This document shows positions 17,984-27,904 of a DNA stretch of 64,000 nucleotides, piece after piece. The translations under genes were made by a program, and so were the position numbers. Origin of the DNA: Aequorivita marisscotiae (lineage in GTDB: Bacteria; Bacteroidota; Bacteroidia; Flavobacteriales; Flavobacteriaceae); assembly GCF_029814825.1 (NCBI RefSeq), contig NZ_CP122379.1, positions 992,001 to 1,056,000 on the forward strand, written 5' to 3'. Position 1 is the first letter of the stretch. Every line of letters begins with the position of its first letter. Below the pieces are notes generated by a model. It saw only the letters and a program-made list of their open reading frames with translations. It ran no database searches and had not been told where the DNA came from.

Positions 17984-19336
17984 ATGTTCAAAAAAATATT
18001 AATTGCAAATAGGGGCGAAATAGCACTGCGAATAATTCGTACCTGCCGCGAGATGGGTATTAAATCTGTTGCAGTTTATTCTACCGCCGATGAGGAAAGT
18101 TTACATGTGCGTTTTGCAGATGAAGCCGTTTGCATTGGGCCACCAGCCAGTAATCTTAGCTACCTTAAAATGTCTAATATAATTGCCGCTGCCGAAATTA
18201 CAAACGCAGACGCAATTCACCCTGGCTATGGTTTTCTTTCTGAAAATGCTAAATTTTCAAAAATCTGTCACGAACACGGTATAAAATTTATTGGGGCTTC
18301 CCCAGACATGATTGAGCGCATGGGCGACAAAGCTTCGGCCAAAGCAACTATGAAGGCTGCTGGAGTACCCACTGTTCCCGGGAGCGAAGGTATTATTGAA
18401 GATTTTGAGCAATGTGAAAAACTGGCCGAAGAAGTTGGTTATCCAGTAATGCTTAAAGCTACTGCAGGTGGTGGTGGTAAAGGAATGCGCGCTGTTTGGA
18501 AAAAGGAAGAGCTTAAAAAAGCTTGGGACAGTGCTCGCCAAGAAGCCGCTGCAGCCTTCGGAAACGACGGCATGTATATGGAAAAACTTATTGAAGAGCC
18601 ACGCCATATAGAAATTCAAATTGTAGGCGATAGTAGCGGTAAAGCTTGCCATTTAAGCGAACGCGATTGTTCTATTCAGCGTCGCCATCAAAAACTTACC
18701 GAAGAAACCCCAAGCCCATTTATGACGAAAAAACTTCGAACAGAAATGGGGAATGCCGCTGTAAAAGCAGCTGAATACATAAAATACGAAGGCGCCGGTA
18801 CCATAGAATTTTTGGTAGATAAACACCGAAATTTCTACTTTATGGAAATGAATACGCGTATTCAGGTAGAACACCCAATTACCGAACAGGTGATTGATTA
18901 CGACTTAATAAGAGAGCAAATTTTAGTGGCTGCTGGAATTCCAATTTCTGGTAAAAATTACACGCCACAATTACACTCAATAGAATGTAGAATTAACGCC
19001 GAAGACCCGTACAACGACTTCCGTCCGTCACCCGGAAAAATAACGGTTTTACACGCACCCGGAGGACACGGTGTACGTTTAGATACGCACGTTTATGCGG
19101 GATATACCATTGTGCCGTATTACGATTCTATGATCGCTAAACTAATTACCACTGCACAAACTCGCGAAGAAGCTATTAGCAAAATGAAACGCGCTTTAGA
19201 CGAATTCGTTATTGAAGGTATAAAAACCACAATTCCATTTCACCGTCAATTAATGGACGATCCAAATTATGTGGCAGGAAACTATACCACGGCTTTTATG
19301 AATACTTTTAAAATGGACGAGCCCGAGGAGGAATAA
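17984..19336 (+). CDS. accC: acetyl-CoA carboxylase, biotin carboxylase subunit
   Basis: ATP-dependent carboxylation of the biotin on AccB. At 450 residues from the ATG chosen here ([17 protein letters not shown]), it is the usual length; the 14 codons upstream in the same frame derive from an intergenic AT-rich inverted repeat and are rejected. Motifs: the ATP-grasp glycine loop [26 protein letters not shown] and the catalytic region RINAEDP. Last gene before a strong terminator. Confidence 0.98.
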   Translation: MFKKILIANRGEIALRIIRTCREMGIKSVAVYSTADEESLHVRFADEAVCIGPPASNLSYLKMSNIIAAAEITNADAIHPGYGFLSENAKFSKICHEHGIKFIGASPDMIERMGDKASAKATMKAAGVPTVPGSEGIIEDFEQCEKLAEEVGYPVMLKATAGGGGKGMRAVWKKEELKKAWDSARQEAAAAFGNDGMYMEKLIEEPRHIEIQIVGDSSGKACHLSERDCSIQRRHQKLTEETPSPFMTKKLRTEMGNAAVKAAEYIKYEGAGTIEFLVDKHRNFYFMEMNTRIQVEHPITEQVIDYDLIREQILVAAGIPISGKNYTPQLHSIECRINAEDPYNDFRPSPGKITVLHAPGGHGVRLDTHVYAGYTIVPYYDSMIAKLITTAQTREEAISKMKRALDEFVIEGIKTTIPFHRQLMDDPNYVAGNYTTAFMNTFKMDEPEEE

Positions 19337-19358
19337 TTCTTTAAAATACCAAATAACA

Positions 19359-19405
19359 AGCACCAAATTCCAAAAAACTTACCTTTGGAATTTGGTGCTT
19401 TTTTT
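19359..19405 (+). terminator. strong rho-independent terminator after accC
   Basis: A perfect 16-bp stem (AGCACCAAATTCCAAA with its complement at 19384-19399) followed by a run of T, 22 nt after the accC stop. It closes the fabH-accB-accC unit. Confidence 0.93.
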
Positions 19406-19456
19406 AATTCTTAACATTCTACTTTAAATGAGGGTTAGAGAGAATGGATTCCTACC

Positions 19457-19464
19457 TATATTTG
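19457..19464 (+). promoter_or_regulatory. promoter -7 element of the DAO oxidoreductase operon
   Basis: TATATTTG matches TAnnTTTG, 16 nt before the ATG at 19481. Confidence 0.5.
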
Positions 19465-19480
19465 TTTAAACAGAAATAAA

Positions 19481-20599
19481 ATGAACCTTTCTTTTTGGGA
19501 GCATAAAACCTGGTTTTCTAATATAGATTTTGCTGTTATTGGCAGCGGAATTGTAGGCATAAATTGTGCACTTGCTCTGCGTAAAAAATTTCCAAAAAGT
19601 AAAATTGTAGTGTTTGAACGCGGTACACTTCCCAGTGGCGCTAGTACAAAAAATGCTGGATTTGCCTGCTTCGGAAGTATTTCTGAAATATTAGACGACT
19701 TAAAAAACCATTCGGAAGAAGAAGTAGTTGAGCTTGTAAAAAATAGGGTGGAGGGCTTAAAATTATTACGAAATACACTTGGCGATAAACAATTAGGGTA
19801 TCAAGAAAATGGCGGCTACGAACTTTTCACTAACGAAGATGCTGAACTTTTTGAAACTTGTAAATCAAAAACTGCTTATGTAAATGAGTTGTTGAAACCT
19901 ATTTTTAATGCTGAAGTTTTTTCAGAAAAGAAAAACCATTTCGGGTTTAAAAATATTCAACCAAACCTCATATACAGCAAATTTGAAGGTCAGATTAATA
20001 CCGGAAAAATGATACTCGGGCTAATCAAAAAAGCTTCCGAAGAAAACATATTGATTTTAAATGCTACCGAAATCACCAACATTATAGATACAGGCGAAAA
20101 TGTTTCACTTCAATTGAATTCCTCGGAAAATATTTCGGTAAAAAAAGTTTTTATTGCAACAAATGGGTTTGCGAAACAATTTTTAAAAGAAGATGTTACC
20201 CCAGCAAGAGCGCAGGTTTTAGTAACGAAACCCATTAAAAACCTCGCCATAAAAGGAACCTTTCATTTGGAAAAGGGATATTATTACTTCAGAAATATTG
20301 AAAACAGAATCCTACTTGGAGGCGGACGAAATCTAGATTTTAAAGCAGAAGAAACCACCGAAATGGAGTTGACACAACTGGTGCAAAACAAGTTGGAGCA
20401 ATTACTTAAAACCGTAATTTTACCGAACCATAATTTTGAAACTGATCAACGTTGGAGCGGCATTATGGGCATTGGAAAACAGAAAAAACCAATTTTAAAA
20501 AACGTGTCCAACAATGTATTCTGTGGCGTACGACTGGGCGGAATGGGTGTTGCAATAGGAAGTTCTATTGGCAACCAATTAGCAAATTTATATGATTAA
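19481..20599 (+). CDS. FAD-dependent oxidoreductase, DAO (glycine/D-amino acid oxidase-like) family
   Basis: A 372-residue flavoprotein. The dinucleotide-binding motif GSGIVGINCALAL starts near residue 22, the second FAD contact is VVFERGTLPSGASTKNAGF, and the C-terminus has the FAD-closing GVRLGGMGVAIGSS. The family oxidises secondary or tertiary amines and D-amino acids; the substrate is unknown. Its 3' end overlaps mtgA by 8 bp, so the three genes from here to 21760 form one translationally coupled unit. Confidence 0.87.
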   Translation: MNLSFWEHKTWFSNIDFAVIGSGIVGINCALALRKKFPKSKIVVFERGTLPSGASTKNAGFACFGSISEILDDLKNHSEEEVVELVKNRVEGLKLLRNTLGDKQLGYQENGGYELFTNEDAELFETCKSKTAYVNELLKPIFNAEVFSEKKNHFGFKNIQPNLIYSKFEGQINTGKMILGLIKKASEENILILNATEITNIIDTGENVSLQLNSSENISVKKVFIATNGFAKQFLKEDVTPARAQVLVTKPIKNLAIKGTFHLEKGYYYFRNIENRILLGGGRNLDFKAEETTEMELTQLVQNKLEQLLKTVILPNHNFETDQRWSGIMGIGKQKKPILKNVSNNVFCGVRLGGMGVAIGSSIGNQLANLYD

Positions 20600-21305
20600 A
20601 AAACTTTTCAGATTTATATTTAAACTTATACTCTGGTTTATTGGGCTTACAGTTTTATGGGTGCTTATTTACAAATTTGTACCAGTGCCTTATACGCCAT
20701 TAATGGTAATTCGCGCCGTAGAAGGTAGCAAAGAGTATAAAACGCGACATGACTGGGTGCCAATTGAAGAAATTTCTCCATACTTGCAATTGGCAGTTAT
20801 ATGCGCCGAGGATCAAACCTTTTTGAGCCATAATGGGTTTGATAGGGAAGCTATTGAAAAGGCATTAAAGCACAACGAAAAAGGTAAGAAAATTAGAGGA
20901 GGCAGTACTATTTCGCAACAAACAGCAAAAAATGTCTTTTTATGGCCTGACCGGACGTGGTTCCGAAAAGGCCTGGAGGCATATTTTACCTTGCTCATCG
21001 AAAATATTTGGAGCAAAGAGCGAATTTTAGAAGTATATTTAAACAGCATTGAAATGGGGGAGGGCGTGTTTGGCGCCGAAGCAGCCTCACAATTTTGGTT
21101 TAAAAAGTCGGCAAAAAACTTAAAAGCAGAAAACGCTGCTGCAATCGCAGCAATATTGCCCAGTCCACAACGCTATAGTGCCAATCCACCAGGATCATAT
21201 GTGGCGAGACGCACCCAATGGATTTTGAGACAAATGCGTTATTACGGTCCTTTTAGCCTAGAGAAACAACAACCAAAAGATACTAATAAGAAGCAAAAAA
21301 AATGA
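20592..21305 (+). CDS. mtgA: monofunctional biosynthetic peptidoglycan transglycosylase
   Basis: A membrane-anchored GT51 glycosyltransferase of 237 residues that polymerises lipid II into glycan strands. One N-terminal helix (ILWFIGLTVLWVLIYKFV), then the GT51 motifs: catalytic Glu in AEDQTFLSHNGFD, RGGSTISQQTAKN, the KERILEVYLN block and GVFGAEAASQFWF. No transpeptidase domain. Overlaps its neighbours on both sides. Confidence 0.95.
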   Translation: MIKKLFRFIFKLILWFIGLTVLWVLIYKFVPVPYTPLMVIRAVEGSKEYKTRHDWVPIEEISPYLQLAVICAEDQTFLSHNGFDREAIEKALKHNEKGKKIRGGSTISQQTAKNVFLWPDRTWFRKGLEAYFTLLIENIWSKERILEVYLNSIEMGEGVFGAEAASQFWFKKSAKNLKAENAAAIAAILPSPQRYSANPPGSYVARRTQWILRQMRYYGPFSLEKQQPKDTNKKQKK

Positions 21306-21760
21306 CCGCAGTAGAACTAAAAACCGAATTGTTGCAACACTGCCAAAAACAGGTTGACAACCGTTACTCCAAAATAAAACAAACCATTGAGGCAATTGAA
21401 GAATCGCTGCTTGAAGAATCTAAAAGTAGCAGCGGCGACAAACATGAAACTGGTAGGGCAATGCTTCAAATAGATAGGGAAAACGCGGGAAAGCAACTTC
21501 ACGAAATTGAAAAAATAGCACAACTTCTCAAAAAAATTGATGTAAATACTACTTCAGATTATGCGCGATTGGGCAGTTTGGTTTATACCGATAAGTTTGC
21601 CTATTACATTAGTATTTCTATTGGTAGCGTTGAAATAGATGAAACAGATTATCTCTGTGTGGCGCTAAATTCGCCGGTTGGTTTGCTTATTTCTGGAAAA
21701 CGGAAGGGCGATGAATTTACACTGAATGGAAATCTATTTAAGATTAAAAAGGTGAAATAA
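21302..21760 (+). CDS. GreA/GreB-like coiled-coil protein
   Basis: A 152-residue protein built like transcript-cleavage factors. The first about 80 residues are charged and helical, suitable for a coiled coil. The rest resembles the GreA/GreB C-terminal domain, with LNSPVGLLISGKRKGDEF corresponding to the family's SPLG..L.GK..GDE pattern. Whether it binds RNA polymerase is inference; the acidic tip residues of true Gre factors cannot be assigned with confidence. Overlaps mtgA by 4 bp and converges on the FUSC gene with 8 bp between stops. Confidence 0.72.
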   Translation: MTAVELKTELLQHCQKQVDNRYSKIKQTIEAIEESLLEESKSSSGDKHETGRAMLQIDRENAGKQLHEIEKIAQLLKKIDVNTTSDYARLGSLVYTDKFAYYISISIGSVEIDETDYLCVALNSPVGLLISGKRKGDEFTLNGNLFKIKKVK

Positions 21761-21768
21761 AATGCTCT

Positions 21769-24015
21769 TTAAAATGTAGTAGCCTTTAAAACCTTTGGTA
21801 TTTTTTCGCTCATTGTAAGTAGCCATTTTAATTGTTCTCTAACCAGATGGGCTTCTTCCAATTTTGAGACAAAGGCAGCAGATTTTTGTATCTTTTCTAC
21901 TTCTGTAGGTTTTAGGTTATTACCGAAAGTTGCTTCAAATAAATCCTCAAGATTGTGGGAGTCTTCCAAAGTTTCAGATACGGTTTTACTCTCCAAAATT
22001 GATTCTGCCAACAATAGATTTTGAACTATTCTTGAAGCGATGGTATTAAAATTCTCCGAGGCTGGAGTAGTTGGGTTGTTTATAATATAGGTACTCAAAG
22101 AGGCTAATGACGCTAAAAAAGTGTGATTAAGCATGGCAATTTCGTATATTTTATCAATATTTTTTCGTCGGGATTTTGGCTCCTGGGTCATACGTTGAAA
22201 TGCCGAACTTAAGTCTGACATTTCTAAGAATGCTTTTTTTCGTGCTACTTTATAATCATCAGATACATCTCCTTTATTATTATAAAAAGCTATAATTTCC
22301 TGTAAATAAATACGATTAGCTTTTACGGTTTCTACTAAGGTATTTTGCAGACTGTGTATTTCCCACGCGGGCCAAAGCAGCAAATTACCGAGGGTTGCCA
22401 AGCCGGCTCCGATTATTGTGTCTGTTACGCGAAACTGGATAACATTAAAAACATCTGGGCTAAGCAATGCATAAATAAAAACCACACTTAAGGTAATAAA
22501 GGTGGCTGAAGCTTTGTAATTGCGTTGTACCATTGAAAAGGCAATAACTAACGAGGTTATGGCTAAAATGCCATAAACGGTGGTATTTTTGGTGATTAAA
22601 ACAATTGCTACCGCCAAGGCTCCGCCAATTAACGTACCAATAGTTCTTTCCTTTGAACGCGTTTTTGTTAGCCCAAACGTAGGCCGCATGATAACGATTA
22701 AGGTTAGTAATATCCAATACGGATTTTGAACCGCAAAAACAATTCCCACGGCATACCCAATCATTGTCATAGTAGCGAGCCGAAGTGAATGTTTAAAAAT
22801 GGTAGACCGTAGATTAAAATTTTCGACCAAAATTTCAAAATCGTAATTTTGTTTGGTTAAAAACCTCTTTGCGTTTTCACTTTTTATAAATGGAATTTGT
22901 TGGCGATCCGGATTGCCGAGCAACCATTCTATCTTTTCTATTTTTTTTACTTGCTCTTTTTGATATTTATAAAGGTTTCGGAGCATTAATAAATCATCAG
23001 TATATCCATCTTCTGAAGCAAAAACATCGTCTTTTACTCTTTGTAAAAATGATTCGATACTGTGGTTTTTTCGAAGTCGTTTCGGTTTCGAAAGAAAATT
23101 AGAAATTACCCGTAACCTATCGCTCATTGCAAATAACAAACCTTGGAAATCTGCTAATTGTTGCGGTTTCTTTTTAAAGAGCGCATCGGTTTTTGAATAA
23201 TTTACCGGATTGGCCATAGCTAGCTCAAGCATATCTACCAATTGTACAAAAATGAGCATTCTTTTGCCTTCGTAATCAGATTTTCCCGATCCCGCTCTGC
23301 TCGAAATTAATATATCGCGTAGGGTTTCGTGAATGGAGGTAAGCTCTGTTTGAGTATTTAAAAGTTGTTTTAGCAACTCAGACCTGTCATTATTTTCTAC
23401 AACCAATTCGCCACGGGTATGTAAATAATCTGCGGTAAGCCGAAGTGTTTTTGAAAGATAATATTCTGTAGCAGCTTTCGGAAAAATATATTGTCTGAGC
23501 AAGGAAAGCCCAACGTACCATAGTCCGCCAATACCAATTAAAAGCGATCTTTCATAAGGTTGCATATCTACTGAAACGTTCGAAAAACTTAGCACCAGAG
23601 CCAAAAGACCTGAGAAGCTAATAAGCGATGCCCGAAACCCATAGATTGAAATATATGAAATGAAGAACATTAATATTCCCAAAATTGGAAATAGAAACCA
23701 CAACGAAAGATGTAAATAGCCTCCTATAAAACTAACAAGCATTGCGAGCAAAGTAGCCAATAAAAGACCAGTTATTTTGTGTCTGATACTGCCGCTAATA
23801 TCACTGGGCGAAGCGAGCATTGCGCCAATAGTAATTGTAATTCCTATGGAAAGAACGTTAAATTTAATGCCAAGAAGTATAGGCACAGTAAGTGCAATTC
23901 CTAGTAAAATAGCTCTCGAAAAATCGGTACTACTAAAGTATTCCGAAAGATCTTTGAGCGATTCCTTAACGATGTTTTCAGAATTTTTCAAACGGGTTAA
24001 ATTGGCTAGCAGCAA
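21769..24015 (-). CDS. FUSC-family (YccS/YhfK-like) inner membrane protein
   Basis: A 748-residue membrane protein with the duplicated layout of the family: six N-terminal helices (about residues 30-175), a soluble region (about 180-385), a second set of six helices beginning YAVGIVFAVQNPYWILLTLIVIM with the FUSC signature RPTFGLTKTRSKERTIGTLI, and a soluble C-terminus. Relatives are proposed aromatic-acid or drug exporters. No adaptor protein lies next to it; it is transcribed alone. Confidence 0.9.
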   Translation of the reverse strand: MLLANLTRLKNSENIVKESLKDLSEYFSSTDFSRAILLGIALTVPILLGIKFNVLSIGITITIGAMLASPSDISGSIRHKITGLLLATLLAMLVSFIGGYLHLSLWFLFPILGILMFFISYISIYGFRASLISFSGLLALVLSFSNVSVDMQPYERSLLIGIGGLWYVGLSLLRQYIFPKAATEYYLSKTLRLTADYLHTRGELVVENNDRSELLKQLLNTQTELTSIHETLRDILISSRAGSGKSDYEGKRMLIFVQLVDMLELAMANPVNYSKTDALFKKKPQQLADFQGLLFAMSDRLRVISNFLSKPKRLRKNHSIESFLQRVKDDVFASEDGYTDDLLMLRNLYKYQKEQVKKIEKIEWLLGNPDRQQIPFIKSENAKRFLTKQNYDFEILVENFNLRSTIFKHSLRLATMTMIGYAVGIVFAVQNPYWILLTLIVIMRPTFGLTKTRSKERTIGTLIGGALAVAIVLITKNTTVYGILAITSLVIAFSMVQRNYKASATFITLSVVFIYALLSPDVFNVIQFRVTDTIIGAGLATLGNLLLWPAWEIHSLQNTLVETVKANRIYLQEIIAFYNNKGDVSDDYKVARKKAFLEMSDLSSAFQRMTQEPKSRRKNIDKIYEIAMLNHTFLASLASLSTYIINNPTTPASENFNTIASRIVQNLLLAESILESKTVSETLEDSHNLEDLFEATFGNNLKPTEVEKIQKSAAFVSKLEEAHLVREQLKWLLTMSEKIPKVLKATTF

Positions 24016-24151
24016 AGATATTCACTACATAATGCAAGTTCGTTAATCTTTTCAAAAAAGAAAATTTGTTATTGTTTTATTAAATAAAAGTTTGGAGTGG
24101 TTGTTTGTGTTTTAAAGTATTAAATTTAAGCAAATCACAAATTGCCTTACT

Positions 24152-25150
24152 ATGAAAAATAAAACTATATCACTGAAAGAACGACCAAGCGGAAAGCCTA
24201 CTCTAAATAATTTTGAAATATCTGAAGAAGAAGTGCCAAAACCAAAGGATGGGGAGCTATTATTACAAGCAAAGTACGTTTCTGTAGATCCGTATTTGCG
24301 GGGTCGGATGCGCGATCAAAAATCGTACATTCCGCCGTTCGAGCTTGGTAAACCGTTAGAGTCTGGCATTATTGCTGAAGTTCTGGAATCTAACAACAAA
24401 AATTTTACGAAAGGCGAATTCGTCAATGGAATGCTTCAGTGGAAAAAATTTCAAACTTCAAACGGAAATGGACTTAATAAAGTTGACCGAAAACACGCTC
24501 CCCTAAAAACCTATTTGGGCGTATTGGGATTAACTGGTTTAACGGCCTATTTAGGATTGGAAAAAATAGGAAAACTTCAAAAAGGTGAAACACTGCTAGT
24601 ATCTGGAGCTGCCGGTGCTGTAGGAAGTGTGGTGGGACAAATAGGAAAAATAAAAGGCTGCCGTGTTGTGGGCATAGCTGGAAGCGAAGAAAAAATTGAT
24701 AGAATTCAAGAGAAATTTGGGTTTGATGCTGCCATTAATTACAAGACTACAACAAATATTAATAAGGCGGTTGCGGCTGCCTGCCCCAATGGCGTTGATG
24801 TTTATTTTGACAATGTTGGTGGTGAAATTTTAGATGCCGCACTTGTAAATATGAATAGGTACGGAAGAGTTATTAATTGCGGTGCCATCTCACTTTACAA
24901 TAAAACTGAAACACCAACTGGACCCCGAGTTGAACCGCTACTTATTAAAAACAGTATTTTAATGCAGGGTTTTATTGTACGCGATTTTGTAAAAGATTTT
25001 GGTCCTGCCCAAAAACAACTTGCAAAATGGATGGAGGAAGATAAACTCACCTATTTGGAAACCGTTGTTGAGGGTTTTGAAAATATTCCACAGGCTTTTA
25101 TAGATTTATTTGATGGTAAAAACAAGGGAAAAATGATTGTTGTAGTGTAA
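24152..25150 (+). CDS. NADP-dependent medium-chain oxidoreductase (leukotriene/curcumin reductase type)
   Basis: A 332-residue zinc-independent MDR enzyme reducing alpha,beta-unsaturated carbonyls with NADPH. Motifs: SVDPYLRGRM near the N-terminus, the nucleotide-binding VSGAAGAVGSVVGQIGKIKG, and DVYFDNVGGEILDAAL. The length fits prostaglandin reductase/CurA relatives. Physiological substrate unknown; probably detoxification of reactive aldehydes or ketones. Single gene; the 129 nt after it show no clear signal. Confidence 0.93.
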   Translation: MKNKTISLKERPSGKPTLNNFEISEEEVPKPKDGELLLQAKYVSVDPYLRGRMRDQKSYIPPFELGKPLESGIIAEVLESNNKNFTKGEFVNGMLQWKKFQTSNGNGLNKVDRKHAPLKTYLGVLGLTGLTAYLGLEKIGKLQKGETLLVSGAAGAVGSVVGQIGKIKGCRVVGIAGSEEKIDRIQEKFGFDAAINYKTTTNINKAVAAACPNGVDVYFDNVGGEILDAALVNMNRYGRVINCGAISLYNKTETPTGPRVEPLLIKNSILMQGFIVRDFVKDFGPAQKQLAKWMEEDKLTYLETVVEGFENIPQAFIDLFDGKNKGKMIVVV

Positions 25151-25279
25151 AATATAATGTACGTATATAAACTACATTAACGGTGTAAAAGGTCTAATTC
25201 GTTTCATGTTTATATCATACCCGCGATTTAAGAGTAAAAACGTAAAAATTGGTTACGTCCAAAATTCACACTTTTATCG

Positions 25280-26236
25280 CTAATTTTTTTTATTAAAAAA
25301 CGAAAGAAAATAAACGTTATTTGTTGCGAGCGAATCGCGATGATTAAAAAAGATTGTCTGCGCGTTCCAATGGCTTTCAATAAGATAATGGTCACCTTTA
25401 AAGTAGCTTTGTATAATTGATACTTCAAGCTTGGTTTTTTTGTCAGAAATATTTAATTGATGTGGAAAGACAACTATTGTTTCATCAGTTTTAGTTTTAC
25501 AGAATAATTTTTTTGGAAGAATATTCGCCTCGCCAAAAAATCCCGCTTGATATTCGGTTTTAACATTATTATAGATAAATTCAGGGGTGCCGAGCATTTC
25601 ATTGGAACCATCTTTCAACATTAAAATTTGATCAGAATATGCCAAAGCTTCATCACTTTCGTGGGTTGCGGTAATGCAACTAATCTGCTTTTCTTTTAAG
25701 TAATTATAAATTTTTCGCTGAAGTTTATTCTTTCTAAAAGTATCAATATTGCTGAAAGGCTCGTCCAGTAAAAGAATTTCGGGTTTGTTTGCCAATGCTT
25801 TTGCCAAGGCCACCCGTTGTTTTTGACCGCCACTAAGATTTTTAACCAAAGTATTTTTAAAGGCTTCCATTTCTACCACTTCAAGCAGAGTGTTTATTCG
25901 CTGTGTATCTTTTTCCTGATTTAGGCCAGAAAGATGCGATGCTAAATTTTCGGCTACCGTGGTAAAAGGCATAATATTAAATTCCTGCGCTACAAGTTTC
26001 ATAAACGTTTCACCCGGAATAAGCGTTTTTGTTGGTCCGAGTAATTTTTTCCCATTGTAAAAAATACTTCCGAATTCTAAATGAAGCAATCCGTAAATAA
26101 GATGCAAAACGGTAGATTTTCCGCAGCCGCTTTCTCCGAGTATGCTGAGGTGCTCACCGGGTTTTAACGTGAAATATATGTTTGTTAATATTGTTCTTTC
26201 GGAATAGGAAAAGGAATCTATTTCAACTTTTAACAT
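25280..26236 (-). CDS. ABC transporter ATP-binding protein with TOBE-like tail
   Basis: A 318-residue cytoplasmic ATPase. Walker A GESGCGKST (about 35-43), Q-loop in VAQEFNIMP, signature LSGGQKQRVALAKAL, Walker B ILLLDEPFSN and the switch His in ATHESDEAL are all intact. The C-terminal about 90 residues resemble the TOBE extension of FbpC/PotA-type importers. No permease or binding protein is adjacent, so the transport partner is unknown. It starts 9 nt after the 131-residue gene and appears to be the last gene of the pheS group. Confidence 0.88.
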   Translation of the reverse strand: MLKVEIDSFSYSERTILTNIYFTLKPGEHLSILGESGCGKSTVLHLIYGLLHLEFGSIFYNGKKLLGPTKTLIPGETFMKLVAQEFNIMPFTTVAENLASHLSGLNQEKDTQRINTLLEVVEMEAFKNTLVKNLSGGQKQRVALAKALANKPEILLLDEPFSNIDTFRKNKLQRKIYNYLKEKQISCITATHESDEALAYSDQILMLKDGSNEMLGTPEFIYNNVKTEYQAGFFGEANILPKKLFCKTKTDETIVVFPHQLNISDKKTKLEVSIIQSYFKGDHYLIESHWNAQTIFFNHRDSLATNNVYFLSFFNKKN

Positions 26237-26245
26237 CGCCCAGGT

Positions 26246-26641
26246 TTATTTTGCTATAATTCCCTTGCTATTAACTACTGGCAGTTGAACCGTCTTTTCT
26301 TCAGCAATACTATTGGGAGCAAAGGTGAATTTTCGTTCTAAGAGTAAATTTTCAGCAAAGAAGGTTACCAAATATTCATTGGTGAATGCTAATACTTCAT
26401 CTGAGATAAATTCTATTTTAATCGCGGATTTTGGAGCTACATTGCCTAAGTTGCGGCGTAAGGTGGTTGTTTTTTTATCTGCGTTATTTCCCCGAGAAAG
26501 TACCAGAACGGTGTCAACCTTTTCTTCGCGATTGTTTATAAAATATACGTTCCACAGCGCTGCCAAAATAGATTCATCCCATTCGTTTATGGCAACGATA
26601 TAAATGTTTTCAGCTTGCGGAATTACAATATCTTTTTGCAT
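26246..26641 (-). CDS. conserved-looking hypothetical protein
   Basis: A 131-residue soluble protein I do not recognise. It has no signal peptide or transmembrane helix and is of mixed alpha/beta character (an early strand ENIYIVAINEWDES, then a basic RGNNADKKTTTLRRN loop). Neighbours: 4 nt after the small membrane protein and 9 nt before the ABC ATPase, so it is almost certainly cotranscribed with both and may act with them. No function assigned. Confidence 0.7.
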   Translation of the reverse strand: MQKDIVIPQAENIYIVAINEWDESILAALWNVYFINNREEKVDTVLVLSRGNNADKKTTTLRRNLGNVAPKSAIKIEFISDEVLAFTNEYLVTFFAENLLLERKFTFAPNSIAEEKTVQLPVVNSKGIIAK

Positions 26642-26643
26642 AG

Positions 26644-26808
26644 CTAATCGTCAATTTTCCACATAATCCAAACTGCTAAAAGGGCAATTGCTGCAACTCC
26701 CAATAAAATGGAACCGATTATAATTTTAATTGCCGCAATTACAAAAGTTAAATATGCAACGGTTAAACCAACAATTACAAGGAGCGCGATGATAAAATAT
26801 TTTTTCAT
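26644..26808 (-). CDS. 54-residue double-span membrane protein
   Basis: A short gene read from ATG at 26808 to TAG at 26644. The product starts MKKYFIIALLVIVGLTVAYL, continues with a second hydrophobic segment (IIIGSILLGVAAIALLAVWI) and ends MWKIDD: two transmembrane helices joined by a short turn. It fits exactly between pheS (50 nt upstream) and the hypothetical gene (2 nt between its stop and the next ATG), and frame and spacing support it being real. Confidence 0.65.
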   Translation of the reverse strand: MKKYFIIALLVIVGLTVAYLTFVIAAIKIIIGSILLGVAAIALLAVWIMWKIDD

Positions 26809-26858
26809 AAACTGAGGGTTTAAATACTTGCGAAATTTATAATGTGTAAAAATGTTAG

Positions 26859-27878
26859 TTAAAGCACACTTTTAAATTGGTCTAAAAAGCGAACGTCGTT
26901 TTCGCTGAACATTCTAATATCTGGAATTTGGTGCAACAACATTGCAATTCGGTCTATGCCTACGCCAAAAGCAAATCCGGAGTACACTTCGGGGTCAATG
27001 CCGCAATTTTTAAGAACGTTGGGATCTACCATTCCACAGCCACCAATTTCTAACCAGCCGGTTCCTTTTGTAATTTTATAATCTGTTTCGGTTTCCAAAC
27101 CCCAATAAACATCAACTTCGGCGCTGGGCTCAGTAAAGGGAAAGTAGGAGGGACGAAGACGGATTTTAGATTTTCCGAACATTTCAGTAGTGAAATATTG
27201 CAGCGTTTGCTTAAGGTCTGCGAAGCTTACACCTTTATCAACGTACAAACCTTCCACTTGATGAAAAAAGCAGTGCGAACGTGCCGAGATAGCTTCATTT
27301 CGGTAAACACGACCGGGCGATATTGTGCGAATTGGCGGTTTGTTGTTTTCCATATATCGCACTTGAACAGACGAAGTATGGGTGCGCAGCAAAACATCCG
27401 GATTGGTTTGCACAAAAAACGTGTCCTGCATATCGCGGGCGGGGTGATATTCCGGTAAATTTAAAGCAGTGAAGTTATGCCAGTCGTCCTCTATTTCGGG
27501 ACCTTCAGAAACATTAAAACCAATGCGTAAAAAAATATCTATTATTTTGTTTTTAACAATAGAGATAGGATGACGTGCACCTAACGGAATAACTTCACCC
27601 GGTCGGGAAAGATCGCCGTAAATGCCTTTAACTTCTGTGCTGTTTTCGAGAGCTTCCCTTAGCGAATCTACTTTGTTTTGGGCTGCATTTTTAAGCGTGT
27701 TTATAACTTGCCCAAATTCTTTTTTCTGGGCATTGGGCACATTTTTAAACTCGGCGAAAAAGTTGTTTAAAATTCCTTTTTTGCCCAAATATTTTATGCG
27801 GAAGTTTTCTATTTCTTCTTTATTGGTGGAAGAGAAATCCTGTACTTCGGCTATGTGTTTTTTTAGTGTGTTTATCAT
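26859..27878 (-). CDS. pheS: phenylalanyl-tRNA synthetase alpha subunit
   Basis: Class II aminoacyl-tRNA synthetase catalytic subunit of 339 residues. It has an N-terminal coiled-coil tRNA-binding arm (about 1-90), motif 2 in [12 protein letters not shown] and motif 3 [15 protein letters not shown], ending with [13 protein letters not shown]. The beta subunit is not adjacent, as is common in this phylum. Located 26 nt downstream of the 118-residue gene. Confidence 0.98.
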   Translation of the reverse strand: MINTLKKHIAEVQDFSSTNKEEIENFRIKYLGKKGILNNFFAEFKNVPNAQKKEFGQVINTLKNAAQNKVDSLREALENSTEVKGIYGDLSRPGEVIPLGARHPISIVKNKIIDIFLRIGFNVSEGPEIEDDWHNFTALNLPEYHPARDMQDTFFVQTNPDVLLRTHTSSVQVRYMENNKPPIRTISPGRVYRNEAISARSHCFFHQVEGLYVDKGVSFADLKQTLQYFTTEMFGKSKIRLRPSYFPFTEPSAEVDVYWGLETETDYKITKGTGWLEIGGCGMVDPNVLKNCGIDPEVYSGFAFGVGIDRIAMLLHQIPDIRMFSENDVRFLDQFKSVL

Positions 27879-27904
27879 TACTAAATTTTCTAAGGAAAAA
27901 TATT

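Noticed and set aside
18257..18652. 131-residue minus-strand open frame opposite accC
   Set aside because: Shadow of an intact biotin carboxylase; no recognisable domain or promoter.
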